Shown piece by piece: positions 1-9,044 of a DNA stretch of 64,000 nt. Source of the DNA: Oligoflexia bacterium (GTDB taxonomy: Bacteria > Bdellovibrionota > Bacteriovoracia > Bacteriovoracales > Bacteriovoracaceae); assembly GCA_015231955.1 (NCBI GenBank), contig JADGAN010000026.1, positions 1-64,000 of the forward strand, read 5' to 3'. Positions within the stretch are counted from its first letter, which is position 1; every line of letters begins with the position of its first letter. The notes under the pieces were generated by a model. The model had not been told where the DNA came from and made no database searches. It saw nothing but the letters and a program-made list of their open reading frames with translations. Both the position numbers and the translations under genes were made by a program.

Positions 1-2
1 CA

Positions 3-260
3 CACTCACGGTATATTCCAAAATCAGTTCGAGAGGAGGTGGTGGCCAGGGCGCAGGGACGTTGCGAATACATTTCTCCCATCACTAATGAGAGGTGCAC
101 TGAGGTTCACCATATGGAATTCGATCATCGGCACGCCTATGCAAGTGGGGGAGCACACTCTGTCCAAAACCTCAGGTATCTATGCAGAGGCCATAACCTA
201 CTTCACGCCATTCATACCTACGGAAGTGAAAAGATGAACAGTTATCTTGGTGGAAAATAG
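3..260 (+). CDS. HNH nuclease domain protein, C-terminal fragment
   Basis: The reading frame is open from the left edge, so only the C-terminal part of the gene is present. The visible residues begin with SRYIPKSVREEV, followed by GRCEY, a second cysteine (ERCTEVHH), the core FDHRHAYASGG and LRYLCRGHN. This is the HNH fold: Cys pairs for a structural metal, the His-Asp-His centre and a closing H-N. HNH domains cut DNA with one metal ion. Here the domain sits at the very C-terminus of a larger unseen protein, an arrangement I recall from Bdellovibrio-like and myxobacterial genomes. An internal GTG at 39 could be misread as the start, but homologous-looking sequence continues upstream of it. 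Whether the protein is an active nuclease or a mobile-element remnant cannot be told from this fragment. Confidence 0.8.
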   Translation, partial: HSRYIPKSVREEVVARAQGRCEYISPITNERCTEVHHMEFDHRHAYASGGAHSVQNLRYLCRGHNLLHAIHTYGSEKMNSYLGGK

Positions 261-450
261 CTGCCGTGTTTGGCCACAGGAATGATGGTCGTTTTAGTGT
301 GATTTTCACAATTTTTTTTTACTGCATCTCTGTCTTAATGTTTAACCAAGGTAAATCACCCACAAATCTATTTCTTGAACTAAACATCCTTTATACGAAC
401 TCGGATTGCGGCAATCAAGGCCCCCCTCCACCGAACAGGTATATGCACTC

Positions 451-3204
451 TTACTGAGGGAGAAGGAGGTTGGTAAGAGAATCTTTTTTCATGTTGCAGA
501 AGGCGTGTGGAAGGATGCCCGGCCTAGAGATGGCCTCAGTTATTAAACACCATTGGTAGTATGTCTTTATGATTTTCTTAATGTGATCGTTGTTGAGAGT
601 TTTGAGTTTTTTTCGCTCCTTAACTCGACTAACTAGATCCTCTATGCTTTCTATTTGGGGTTCAGTGTTTGGATCATCGGAAAACAGTGTTATGAGATCC
701 CTATAAACAAGATCTTTAACTGGAGATAACTGTTTGTCTAACAGTGCTCCTGTTAGCTGATTGCTTGCTTTTATACACTCATTTTTGGTGAATGATTCAA
801 GTAAGCATAGTTGCTCGTAAGCGGTGACCAATGGGGTAATTGCTCTTATACTTTTGTCCACATTTTCTGTTGTCCACTCTAGAAGAGGAGTTGCTTGGTA
901 ATTATGAGTGATCGCAGTGAAGAGGCTTCCATCGCTCACTTGAAGTGCACTAAGATCTATTGCAGCTCCTCTTCCTAGCTTAAGCTCTCTTTTGATGATG
1001 TTGATGGCATCGTCCCTGCTAGTGGGCCTAGCTTGTGTTGCTTGCGCTCCTGGAGCTGCTAGTGGGCCTGGAGGAGCTACTGCATGTGAATGGGACGTTG
1101 TTATTGCTGGTACCGGATTTAGCGCTGCTGCTGAGCTTGGAGGAAGGATGGGTGCTTGATGAGCAGGGGCCATCGGCGCCACCGCCGCGGCCGCCGCTGG
1201 TGGATGAGGGTTAGTGCCACCAGCAGCACCACTAGGAGCACCAGCACGAGGAGCGAGTGGGAGTGGAATGGCCCCTGGGTTTACTCCTGTTGCGGAAGAG
1301 GAAGAGGAAGAGGAAGAGGAAGAGGAAGAGGAAGAGGGGATCGAATCAGTAATGGCAGTGGAGTGCTTCGCTAAAGATGCTTGTATGGCACTAGGAGAGC
1401 AAAGACCTCCCTGGCCAAAAAGTTCACTGTGAATCTGTTGCATACTCTTTCTTGATTGGGCATTAGGATTAAGCATGTTCAATATGTTCTGTGCTAAAGG
1501 ATCTTGAGCGAGATCCTCATTAGTCATATTAAGAGTTATAATCTCTCTTGTAATGCGGTTCTTCTGATTTTCTCCTTGTTGGCCTGTAAGTGGTTGTTGG
1601 CGAGCACATTCAAGCGATAAGCGTTTTGAGATGCTTGCGATGGTCGAGAGACTTTGCTTTTGCTGTTGATTGGCCGAGGGAAGAATATAGAGGTTTGCGA
1701 GGATCATCCCTAGCGCAAAGGTGTCCGCTTGTTGGGCCGTTTGCAGTGACTTCTTTTTTGCATCTCTAGTGGTTACAAAATTGTTCTTTTGGCATATTCC
1801 CGTGGTTGCAAGTTCTGGATCCATATACGCTGCAAAATTAGGTCGGATTTGCAACGGCAGGGATCCTTTTCCGGACAGAGAGGTGTTATCCCCAAGATGA
1901 GCGGCGTGAATGTAGGCGCCAAGCAACTCGATGTCGCCATCTTTGCCGTATTTGATATTGATGGTTTGAGGATAGATGTTTCGATGGGCCTTGCCGGCAT
2001 GATGAATGTTATAAAGCTCTTCAATCAAGAGGCAAGCTGCCTGATCAGTTGTGGGATAGGGAATAACTTTTTTCCTCTTGATATCGCGAATAAAATTATG
2101 AAGATTATCGTGTGTATAATCGGATCTAAGCATAACAGAGTGGCCTTTGCGGTAAATGGCCGGCAGCTTTGCTTGTTCAAGCGGTGAGTTGCTGTCCATC
2201 TCATCGTCATCCTCATAATACTCATCTTCATAATACTCATCTTCATTTTCAACTTCAACTTTAGCTTCAACTCCAGGATAAGCTTTTTCTTGTTTGGACT
2301 GGTTTCCAGCAATCTCTTGAGCGTTCAGAAAACTTTTCAAGACCATCGTTGTTTGTGCTTTGGTGAGAGGAACACGATTTTGTTGGAAGATGACGGAGTA
2401 ACGATCCTTATCACATACAGTTTTAAGTTGCTTAGGCATTTTGCAAAAATTTATATTGGGATTGCCATCATCATCACCAGTACCAGTATCATCATCATCA
2501 TCATCATCATCATCATTTCCGTTCAAACAATCCCCAAGCATCTTAGTGTAATTAAACCCAGGGTAGGAGATCATGTTTTCGGTATCACGATTGTGTGCAA
2601 ATTTCAAACCAGGAAAAGTAACAAAGATATCCCCATCTTTCCTCTCTTGGAAGACACGAATACGGCCAAAGGGGGAGTCAATGGAGTAATGGGGAGAGGT
2701 GTTTTTGTTTTCTTCATCGATGCTAGGAAATGGAAAGAGTCCAGGGATGCATTTTTTTTTGCTTCCTAGAAATTTATTATTGCATTTTTTGATTTTTTCT
2801 TTAATATCGTCCTCGATCTTAGGAATGGTGTTTTCTATAAGAATAACCATGCTGGAAATAGCGGAGAGTTCTTGACGAACTGGTTTGTGCAAAGAGCAGG
2901 CACTCATCATCTCAGCAAGGCGGTAAATTTGACTCTTTTGTGATGGTCTCTCTTTTGTACGAATGTTTGAACTCAAAAAAAAGTTGACCTGATTTAGATC
3001 CCCTGCTAAGCGATTGAGGGTGCTACTTTCGGAGCAGCTATCATCATTACTCGAAGGAACAACCTTGGCGGCCTTGGCAGCAGCTGGTGCCTGATCCGGG
3101 GTTCTAGTCAACACCGCAAAGAGATCTAAAGGTGCAAGGGCAGTAAGAGCAAGCGAGAGTAATAGACCAAAAGAGATGCACATACGGAGTAGATTTTTTT
3201 TCAT
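451..3204 (-). CDS. Exported pseudokinase-like protein A
   Basis: This 917-residue protein has a Sec signal peptide (residues 1-30, charged start and a Leu-rich core). Residues about 170-600 look like a diverged protein kinase fold: SPFGRIRVF resembles the N-lobe loop, AHRNIYPQTINI (about 406-417) sits where HRDLKPENIL belongs, MDPE (461-464) replaces APE, and ADTFALGMILANLY (493-506) matches the DxWxxG helix. The catalytic Asp is Asn, the loop Lys is Tyr, the metal-binding Asn is Thr, and no DFG is visible (HLGDN in its place). It should therefore be catalytically dead. An Asp tract (231-239), a Ser tract (624-637) and a Pro/Ala linker (about 640-745) separate it from a helical C-terminal domain. 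It lies head to tail with paralogue B. The exported location suggests a periplasmic or secreted scaffold; the partner is unknown. Confidence 0.75.
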   Translation of the reverse strand: MKKNLLRMCISFGLLLSLALTALAPLDLFAVLTRTPDQAPAAAKAAKVVPSSNDDSCSESSTLNRLAGDLNQVNFFLSSNIRTKERPSQKSQIYRLAEMMSACSLHKPVRQELSAISSMVILIENTIPKIEDDIKEKIKKCNNKFLGSKKKCIPGLFPFPSIDEENKNTSPHYSIDSPFGRIRVFQERKDGDIFVTFPGLKFAHNRDTENMISYPGFNYTKMLGDCLNGNDDDDDDDDDTGTGDDDGNPNINFCKMPKQLKTVCDKDRYSVIFQQNRVPLTKAQTTMVLKSFLNAQEIAGNQSKQEKAYPGVEAKVEVENEDEYYEDEYYEDDDEMDSNSPLEQAKLPAIYRKGHSVMLRSDYTHDNLHNFIRDIKRKKVIPYPTTDQAACLLIEELYNIHHAGKAHRNIYPQTINIKYGKDGDIELLGAYIHAAHLGDNTSLSGKGSLPLQIRPNFAAYMDPELATTGICQKNNFVTTRDAKKKSLQTAQQADTFALGMILANLYILPSANQQQKQSLSTIASISKRLSLECARQQPLTGQQGENQKNRITREIITLNMTNEDLAQDPLAQNILNMLNPNAQSRKSMQQIHSELFGQGGLCSPSAIQASLAKHSTAITDSIPSSSSSSSSSSSSSSATGVNPGAIPLPLAPRAGAPSGAAGGTNPHPPAAAAAVAPMAPAHQAPILPPSSAAALNPVPAITTSHSHAVAPPGPLAAPGAQATQARPTSRDDAINIIKRELKLGRGAAIDLSALQVSDGSLFTAITHNYQATPLLEWTTENVDKSIRAITPLVTAYEQLCLLESFTKNECIKASNQLTGALLDKQLSPVKDLVYRDLITLFSDDPNTEPQIESIEDLVSRVKERKKLKTLNNDHIKKIIKTYYQWCLITEAISRPGILPHAFCNMKKDSLTNLLLPQ
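1294..1336. repeat. GGAAGA hexanucleotide repeat (about 7 copies)
   Basis: About seven uninterrupted GGAAGA units lie inside the pseudokinase A gene and encode a run of 14 serines on the minus strand. The unit is a multiple of three, so copy-number change would alter linker length without a frameshift. Confidence 0.9.
2488..2516. repeat. ATC trinucleotide repeat (9 copies)
   Basis: Nine ATC units plus a partial one encode nine consecutive aspartates in pseudokinase A. Paralogue B has a shorter run of the same unit (six copies, 5634-5651) at a different place in the protein, so the acidic tracts arose separately. Confidence 0.9.
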
Positions 3205-3320
3205 GTCTTAAGTGCCTTTGCTATTCAATAAAATTTATTGTCACTTATAAACTCGTACTGCTCTCATCGGTTGCTTTTTAAAAAAAGTAAAAATCCCTAA
3301 AGAAAATAGACGCAAATTCC

Positions 3321-5825
3321 TTATTTTTTTGTGTGCTCATCTGCAATCTTATCTAACTCGATTTGCATAGGGTCGGTGACCTGTGCACCGTTCTCGTCGA
3401 TCCATTTTCTTAGCGCATTTTGGGTAAAGAAGCGATTAAGCCTGAAATGAGAGGCCTGGTCGTGAGTAAAGATTGCAGGGAAGCTATGATTGATAGTCGG
3501 AGCGAAGTAGCTTGGTGCTTGATTGGGGTTGCTAGCGGCAGAGGCAGCAGCACTTGCAGTGCTCTTTGTAAGAAAACTTTGCAGTTCTTTTTGGAGAGCT
3601 GGATTGTTTACCACTTGGCGACTGTAACCATCGTACCATTTTGGATCATTAGGTATTTGGTAATAAAATGTTCCCTCCATCCCACCTTTAGTGAGGAGGA
3701 CAATTTTAGCGTTGCTGTTGCCTAGAGTATAGAGTTCAGGAGCAAAGTTGGTTATAGCATACACGGCTTTTTCAGGGGATGCTGGCTTGTGAGCTGCTAC
3801 GGATGTATCTGCTACACTCCTATGCTTCTGTTTCTTCTCCTTCGTGAAAAACTTTTCTATGCGTTTACCATGAGGATGTTTCGTCGTCGCTTGTGTTAGA
3901 CTATCGAGAGAAGCTCCTCGATCTCGCCTAGCACTGGAGCGACGAGGATGAGGGGCATCGGGATTGTTGCTGCAAGCGCCGCCCTCTTCGAAAAGGTAAG
4001 CGCGAAGATCGGCAAGACGTAGGCGCTTTTCATCAGCACTATCACTTATCTCGTAATCACTTTTTACCACGGCCAAATGATCGCCGCTGTGAAATTGATT
4101 GTTATGAGGGCGAAGCATTCTTATAATCGCATGGGTGAGTTCACTCTGTTTATCTGGCCCAGAGTAGTCGTGAAGATTTTGTTGGTGAACCGCAAATTTA
4201 GCAAGCATCCTTTGCAAATATTGCGGAGACATTTTTACTTTTTTTGCACACTGTTCTCCTAAGATTTTAGCAATCTGGGTGATCTGATGAATCTCCTGCT
4301 TTTGTTTGGGAGTTGCCGTCGGATAAACATAAAGATTGAGTAGAACCATGCCCAAAGCGTAGACATCGGCGTCTTGTGCATACTTAATGTTGGCGTTTTT
4401 ATTTTTACTATAGACTTTGCCATTGCCGGCGCAGTTTCCGTCATAGATGGGTCTAGGGTCGAAATACTCCTCAAAACCAGGATAAATGGTAAGGTGATTA
4501 TTTCCGTTAGAGGTGATGGAGGTGTTGCCGGCAAGATGGGCGTGTGTGATCGCCTTGGCCCCTGTGCTCTTACTGTCTCTTAAATTTAAGTTGATACTTT
4601 GTGGTGTGATATTCCTATGTGCTCTATTGTTGGCATGAATGTTGTATAACTCTTCAATCAAAAGACAAGCGGCCTTAGGATGAGTGGCCATGGGAGTGAA
4701 GTGACGGGAGTCAACTTTTCTCATAAAGGTCGAGAGTGTTTCATCACTATAAGGTGTGTGAATGGTGTAGGATTTATCTTTGGGGTTAACATAAATTTTA
4801 GGCATGGTCGGTTGGGCAAAGTTCGTTTCCGTAGCTCCTATTGTAGAATCTTGTGGCCCCAACTTATCTTTATCATTAGTAGAGAAGAAGTGAGGATGTG
4901 CTTCAATCTCCTTCGAGTTGACTTGGCCGCGGACAGCACTGCGATTGCTTTTAGCTGTTAGTGGAGTGGCATTTTTTTGGAAACTTTCAGAGTAGTGATG
5001 AGTATCACAGGAGAGAGAAGTCTCACCTTTGTAACGGTCGTGCTTAAAGATGTCTGTAAACATTTTACTATAGTTAAAACCTGAATAAGTGATCACCTCG
5101 TGGGTATTGTGAGGTGAGTAGCGATGTAAATCGGGAAAGGTCACAAAGTAGTCGCCCTTTTCACTATCTTTAAAGACGACAACTCGTCCATAAGGTGAGT
5201 TAACGTTGTAACGTAAACTTAAATCGTTTGGATTACTATCTACTTTAGGAAAAGGAAAGAGGGAGTCAATGCAGCTTTGTCTTCTTTTGGCAAACCAACG
5301 ACTATTGCAATTAGTGATGGCCTTATTCAAATCTTTATCGATATTAGGAACAACATCTTTTATCACCATTACCATACTGGAAATGGCGTTCTGCTCTTTT
5401 CCTTTTTTGGGAGTAGCTAAGCTACATAATGACATCATGAGGGCCAGGCGGCGAATGCGTTCTCGCTTTTCAGGATCATAGTCGGACTGAATAGCGTAGA
5501 AGATATCTTTTACGTCTTTAGTTAATCTGCTAGAAGTGGGCTTACTGTCTCCAGTCTTACGATAAAGATCTACACACTCTCCTTGAGGTTCTCGAGAGGA
5601 GTCTTGCTCAGAATCAGGAGAAAAACTGGATACATCATCATCATCATCATCGGTAGCGTCACCACTTCTCCTCGGGTCGTTGAATATATTAGCATCGTCA
5701 ATGCTAGTGGAATTTGATCGCCGGAGACCAGGGCCGATGGCTTTGCTATCTTCTAGTGCTAGGGCAAGAGTAATAAGCACGCTTGCTGTTGCCAAAAGAC
5801 CATTTATTTTGCGTAAACCTCTCAT
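3321..5825 (-). CDS. Exported pseudokinase-like protein B (paralogue of A)
   Basis: The chosen ATG at 5825 follows CCGAGG by about 8 bases and opens directly into a signal peptide (residues 1-29). The frame extends upstream to 5867 but without a better ribosome site. B shares with A a Cys-containing N-terminal helical domain (RRLALMMSLCSLA, NAISSMVMVIKD), LFPFP, NSPYGRVVVF, YFVTFPDL and GFNYSKMF. The kinase-like C-lobe follows: EELYNIH, AHRNITPQSIN (402-412), FDPR (455-458) and DADVYALGMVLLNLY (485-499). As in A, the HRD Asp is Asn and the other catalytic residues are lost (Thr for Lys, Ser for Asn, no DFG); B also loses the Glu of APE. The two differ completely after about residue 600. A recent duplication followed by divergence of the C-terminal halves is the simplest reading. 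Confidence 0.75.
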   Translation of the reverse strand: MRGLRKINGLLATASVLITLALALEDSKAIGPGLRRSNSTSIDDANIFNDPRRSGDATDDDDDDVSSFSPDSEQDSSREPQGECVDLYRKTGDSKPTSSRLTKDVKDIFYAIQSDYDPEKRERIRRLALMMSLCSLATPKKGKEQNAISSMVMVIKDVVPNIDKDLNKAITNCNSRWFAKRRQSCIDSLFPFPKVDSNPNDLSLRYNVNSPYGRVVVFKDSEKGDYFVTFPDLHRYSPHNTHEVITYSGFNYSKMFTDIFKHDRYKGETSLSCDTHHYSESFQKNATPLTAKSNRSAVRGQVNSKEIEAHPHFFSTNDKDKLGPQDSTIGATETNFAQPTMPKIYVNPKDKSYTIHTPYSDETLSTFMRKVDSRHFTPMATHPKAACLLIEELYNIHANNRAHRNITPQSINLNLRDSKSTGAKAITHAHLAGNTSITSNGNNHLTIYPGFEEYFDPRPIYDGNCAGNGKVYSKNKNANIKYAQDADVYALGMVLLNLYVYPTATPKQKQEIHQITQIAKILGEQCAKKVKMSPQYLQRMLAKFAVHQQNLHDYSGPDKQSELTHAIIRMLRPHNNQFHSGDHLAVVKSDYEISDSADEKRLRLADLRAYLFEEGGACSNNPDAPHPRRSSARRDRGASLDSLTQATTKHPHGKRIEKFFTKEKKQKHRSVADTSVAAHKPASPEKAVYAITNFAPELYTLGNSNAKIVLLTKGGMEGTFYYQIPNDPKWYDGYSRQVVNNPALQKELQSFLTKSTASAAASAASNPNQAPSYFAPTINHSFPAIFTHDQASHFRLNRFFTQNALRKWIDENGAQVTDPMQIELDKIADEHTKK

Positions 5826-6116
5826 AAGCATTACCTCGGAAAAATGAAGATCATATTTAAAAAACACTCAATCCCATTATAAGGGAGTGATAATGAAATT
5901 TTTTTTTCAAGTGGAGGCCTTCTTTGGGAAGAGGTGAAATAATCAAGAGTTAGGCGGATAATTTTTTTCATGAAAGAGTAAGATTAAAGTAGTTTTTTTT
6001 AGGAGGGTGCCTCTAATAATTTGCATTTGAAAACCTGTTGAAAAAGTGGAGAAAAAAATAGTTTTTCCGATAGGGAAGGAGCGTGAATATTTGATTTTTT
6101 GAGATGAGGAGCAACT

Positions 6117-7571
6117 ATGCAAAAGCGCTCAAATCTAAAGGCAAAGGCGAAAGCAGCGGCCAAAGCAAGAGTGAAAGTGAAGGTGGCAAAGTTTGAGGGT
6201 AGTGAGGTGACTTTCCTAAAATTGAAAATGGTGGTGGCGGTGAGCTTTTTACTGCTACTTTGCTTTTTTTATTCCATGAAGAGAGCATGGGGAGAGGCCG
6301 GCTTCGATGATTGCAAGCAGCGTTTTGATCGCGGGGGCAAGTGGTATACAACTGGAATCGATATGGGGGCGGTGGGAACACAGATTGAGTCCTTTCAGAA
6401 TCGCTTTTGCGAGAAGCTGAAAGAAAATCCGTTGCAAAAGCCTGCGGGAGCAACACCGGAACAGCTGGCGCAAGCTAAAAAAAAGTGCCAAACCACAGTG
6501 CAAGGGTTGTTTGATAGTCACGTGAGAATGGTCATTCAAAGCTACGATCTAGCGCAAGCGTGCATTGCGATTAATAACCTCTCTAAAGTAAAAAATGCAG
6601 AGGATGCACCTTCGGGAGAGACGCATACACCAAAGAGTGGGCAGATGATGATGATGGCGGGAATGGGGGGAATGATGGGTGGAGGTATGGCCGGAGGAGC
6701 AATGGGTGGGGCCGGGGGAATGATGCCACCTTCGATGGGTATGGGATCGAACCCCATGATGATGTCGATGATGGCATCAGGGATGACGTGTAAGGCCTCT
6801 GGACCTGAGACGCAAGATTACTTCTCTTGTAAAGCGTTGGTGAACGCCTTTGACGGTTTTATGATGACTCAGATGGTGACGCAACAAGGGGAGCAGATGT
6901 ACACACAATTTCAAGCGGCCAAAGCACAAAATGAGGTGTTGTTGGCGCAAGGAAAGCAACCCGACTTGCAATTTGTAAAGATGCAGGAGCAGATGCAGGC
7001 GATGATGGGGGTGGCGCTTGGGCGTGCAAGTATGGAGGCGGCGAAGGCGGCAGCGTTTGGTGGACTAGCAATGGCGATGCCGACGAAAGCGACGCTCATT
7101 AGTGGGTGTGAGGAGGGATTTAGAAAAGCAAAAAATTTGGATAGTATTAGGAATAAGTTAAAATCGGTTCTGAATGCAATGAGAAATTACGCTACAGAGC
7201 ATTGTGAGGGAGGAGTTACATGCCAAGGAGAAGCTGCCGCTGCTGATCCCCTTACACCACCCAATGCAAGTAGTAACAGGCCTGGAGATGAACCTCAAGG
7301 CAGTGTTCCTGCGGTAGCACCGGTTGGTGCGAGTGCACCAGGAGGTGTACACTTGCAGGAAGCCTCTTCAGGGCGGCCACCCTCTCGCTCTGGTGCAAGT
7401 GACAATAGTGATTCGGCCTCGGTGCCTGGGCATGCAGGCAGTAATGTGCTGGATTTTGGTCCTGTAAAATCTACGTCGGAGAAGTGGAGTCCAGATGGAA
7501 GCTATAGCAAAAGGACTTACTACAATGATCAGAAAGGAGGGGCAGCACCGCCCACAGAGGGGAAAAAATGA
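6117..7571 (+). CDS. Exported or membrane-anchored Met/Gly-rich protein
   Basis: I do not recognise this 484-residue protein. The ATG at 6117 has AGGAG five bases upstream. It gives an unusually long basic N-region (residues 1-38, alternating Lys/Ala/Val) before a hydrophobic helix (about 39-54), so it may be an uncleaved anchor or an atypical signal peptide. About 13 cysteines in the exported part suggest disulfides. Residues about 176-222 are a run of Met and Gly with little else, followed by an Ala/Gln/Met helical region and a Pro/Ser/Gly-rich tail. The next gene overlaps its stop codon (ATGA), so the two are translationally coupled. A Met-rich patch can bind copper or form a hydrophobic surface; neither is shown here. 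Confidence 0.7.
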   Translation: MQKRSNLKAKAKAAAKARVKVKVAKFEGSEVTFLKLKMVVAVSFLLLLCFFYSMKRAWGEAGFDDCKQRFDRGGKWYTTGIDMGAVGTQIESFQNRFCEKLKENPLQKPAGATPEQLAQAKKKCQTTVQGLFDSHVRMVIQSYDLAQACIAINNLSKVKNAEDAPSGETHTPKSGQMMMMAGMGGMMGGGMAGGAMGGAGGMMPPSMGMGSNPMMMSMMASGMTCKASGPETQDYFSCKALVNAFDGFMMTQMVTQQGEQMYTQFQAAKAQNEVLLAQGKQPDLQFVKMQEQMQAMMGVALGRASMEAAKAAAFGGLAMAMPTKATLISGCEEGFRKAKNLDSIRNKLKSVLNAMRNYATEHCEGGVTCQGEAAAADPLTPPNASSNRPGDEPQGSVPAVAPVGASAPGGVHLQEASSGRPPSRSGASDNSDSASVPGHAGSNVLDFGPVKSTSEKWSPDGSYSKRTYYNDQKGGAAPPTEGKK

Positions 7572-8833
7572 ATATGAAAAATATCTTTGCAGTGGTGTCA
7601 AGAGGGATCGTCGTCGTGTTGCTGTTGTGTGTGCAGGTGCAAGAGAGCGCAGTTGCTGCGGATGAAGCTGACCGTCGCGCGGGGCCTGCAAGTGGTGATG
7701 ATGCAGTGGCCATTGCAACCTGTGCGGAGCTAAAAACAGAGCTTTTTTCAGGAAAGGAGTTACTGGATGATGGAGGTGGCGGTAGGAGTATAAGAGATGT
7801 TGACAGTGGCACACAGGGCACAGGGGGGACGACGGTAGGGGGTGTGGTGGGAAGTGATGTCAATGTGTACCAGCAGTGTTTGAATGCGCTTAGGGATAGT
7901 GTGCCAAAGAAGCTTTGTGAGCGAGAGTTTAATGCCGATCCGGCGTTTTTGGCGAATAAGGCGGCCAAAGATTTTGGGCTGATGATGGCGGCGCAGGCGG
8001 CAACGCAGTCGGCGGCCAATACAGGGATGGGGATGATGGCGAAGAATCAGGCGGATCAGCTGGGTGAGATTGCTGCACGTTATAGAGCGGCGGCGGCGGC
8101 ACAAGGTTCACCGTCGGTGTTGCCTCGTGACGATTTGCTTGCCGATGAGTGCCAGGTGGATCCTTCGCTTCCTAAGTGTAAATTAAAGCTTGGCGATAAT
8201 GGTGAGCGCTTGGGCTTTGGCAATAGTGGTGACATTGTGATTAACCCCAATGCTGCCGGCACCTACGTTGAGGGGCTTACGGCCAATGCTGAGATGGATA
8301 CCCAGAAGGCCGCTGGTAGGGGAGGCAATGCCGATCCCAATAAGGTTGGAGGGGCGCTGGGAGAGCATGGGGCCTTACCGGGTTATAAGGGAGATGGAAA
8401 CTTTGAAGGTGGGGATGTGGGGGCGGCGACAGTGAAGCATGGAGGTGGTGGAGGCGGCGGCGGCGGCGGCGGTAGCGCTTCAGCTCCAGGAGCACCTGCG
8501 GTGGGAGGTGGCGGTGATAATCAGCAGAAGAAGGGTGCTGGTGGCAACACTGCTAGTACTATTGCCTTTGGAGGCAATAAGGGTGCGATTGGTTATCAAG
8601 GCGGTGGCGGTGGCGGTGGTAAAGATGGGGGCAAAGGGGAAAATCCTTTTGATAAGCTCTTGGGCAACAAAGATCCGACAGGCAAGGGAGAGAGGCTCGA
8701 TTTAAGAGGGCCTGCCTCGAATGGAGGGGTGGCGGATTCAAGCACAGGGCTCTTTCTCCGTATCAGTAACCGCTATCAATCGGTGTATAAGAATAATCGC
8801 TTGGTGCTCTATGAGACAGTTGAACCTAAATAG
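7568..8833 (+). CDS. Exported Gly-rich protein
   Basis: This is a 421-residue unrecognised protein starting inside the stop of the upstream gene (ATGA overlap). A signal peptide ends near AVAADEA (about residue 31). The N-terminal half has paired cysteines (ATCAEL, QQCLNAL, KKLCERE, DECQVDPSLPKCK) and an Ala-rich helical stretch. The second half is low-complexity Gly with runs of 10 and 7 glycines. The last 30 residues return to ordinary composition: GLFLRISNRYQSVYKNNRL. A similar ending, SIFVLVSTRYKR, occurs in the membrane protein at 10725-12875, which suggests a shared C-terminal module. The flexible Gly region would fit a surface or secreted structural protein, but the function is unknown. 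Confidence 0.7.
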   Translation: MNMKNIFAVVSRGIVVVLLLCVQVQESAVAADEADRRAGPASGDDAVAIATCAELKTELFSGKELLDDGGGGRSIRDVDSGTQGTGGTTVGGVVGSDVNVYQQCLNALRDSVPKKLCEREFNADPAFLANKAAKDFGLMMAAQAATQSAANTGMGMMAKNQADQLGEIAARYRAAAAAQGSPSVLPRDDLLADECQVDPSLPKCKLKLGDNGERLGFGNSGDIVINPNAAGTYVEGLTANAEMDTQKAAGRGGNADPNKVGGALGEHGALPGYKGDGNFEGGDVGAATVKHGGGGGGGGGGGSASAPGAPAVGGGGDNQQKKGAGGNTASTIAFGGNKGAIGYQGGGGGGGKDGGKGENPFDKLLGNKDPTGKGERLDLRGPASNGGVADSSTGLFLRISNRYQSVYKNNRLVLYETVEPK

Positions 8834-8860
8834 TCTCAAGTAGTCTTAAATCTGCCAATT

Positions 8861-8878
8861 TTCTTACCTAGGTGAGAA
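8861..8878. repeat. Near-perfect palindrome downstream of the Gly-rich gene
   Basis: TTCTTAC-CTAG-GTGAGAA forms a 7-bp stem with one G:U pair. No T-run follows, so it is either a weak transcript end or a protein site. Confidence 0.35.
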
Positions 8879-8996
8879 GTCACAGATTCCCTGCTGGCAT
8901 CGCTTGATGGCGATGTAAACGATTGATTTTCAGCATAAACAAGAAATAAAAAAAATCTTTAGCTCATGGTTAAGCTTGCTTCGATTACACTTGATC

Positions 8997-9025
8997 TTGA
9001 AACGTTTACAAACGCTTACTATTTT
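8997..9025 (+). promoter_or_regulatory. Candidate sigma-70 promoter for the HExxH protein gene
   Basis: TTGAAA (8997-9002), a 17-base spacer and TATTTT (9020-9025) match the -35/-10 consensus at 5/6 and 4/6. They lie 19 bases before the ATG at 9045, which has GGGGG as ribosome site. Confidence 0.45.
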
Positions 9026-9044
9026 CTGATAAGGGGGTCATGCC

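Noticed and set aside
266-457. Open frame for a 63-residue peptide after the HNH gene
   Set aside because: No ribosome site, odd composition, and it runs into the convergent pseudokinase gene; no support beyond being open.
1156-1432. Plus-strand frames with Arg/Gly and Glu repeats
   Set aside because: They are the complement of the hexanucleotide repeat in pseudokinase A; composition comes from the repeat, not from selection.
2488-2516. Short tandem repeat as possible CRISPR array
   Set aside because: Uninterrupted 3-base units without spacers; no cas genes in the window.
8439-8705. Ala/Val-rich plus-strand frame and several Pro/Arg-rich minus-strand frames over the Gly-rich gene
   Set aside because: Shadows produced by the GGC/GGT repeats; no start sites and overlapping a better-supported gene.
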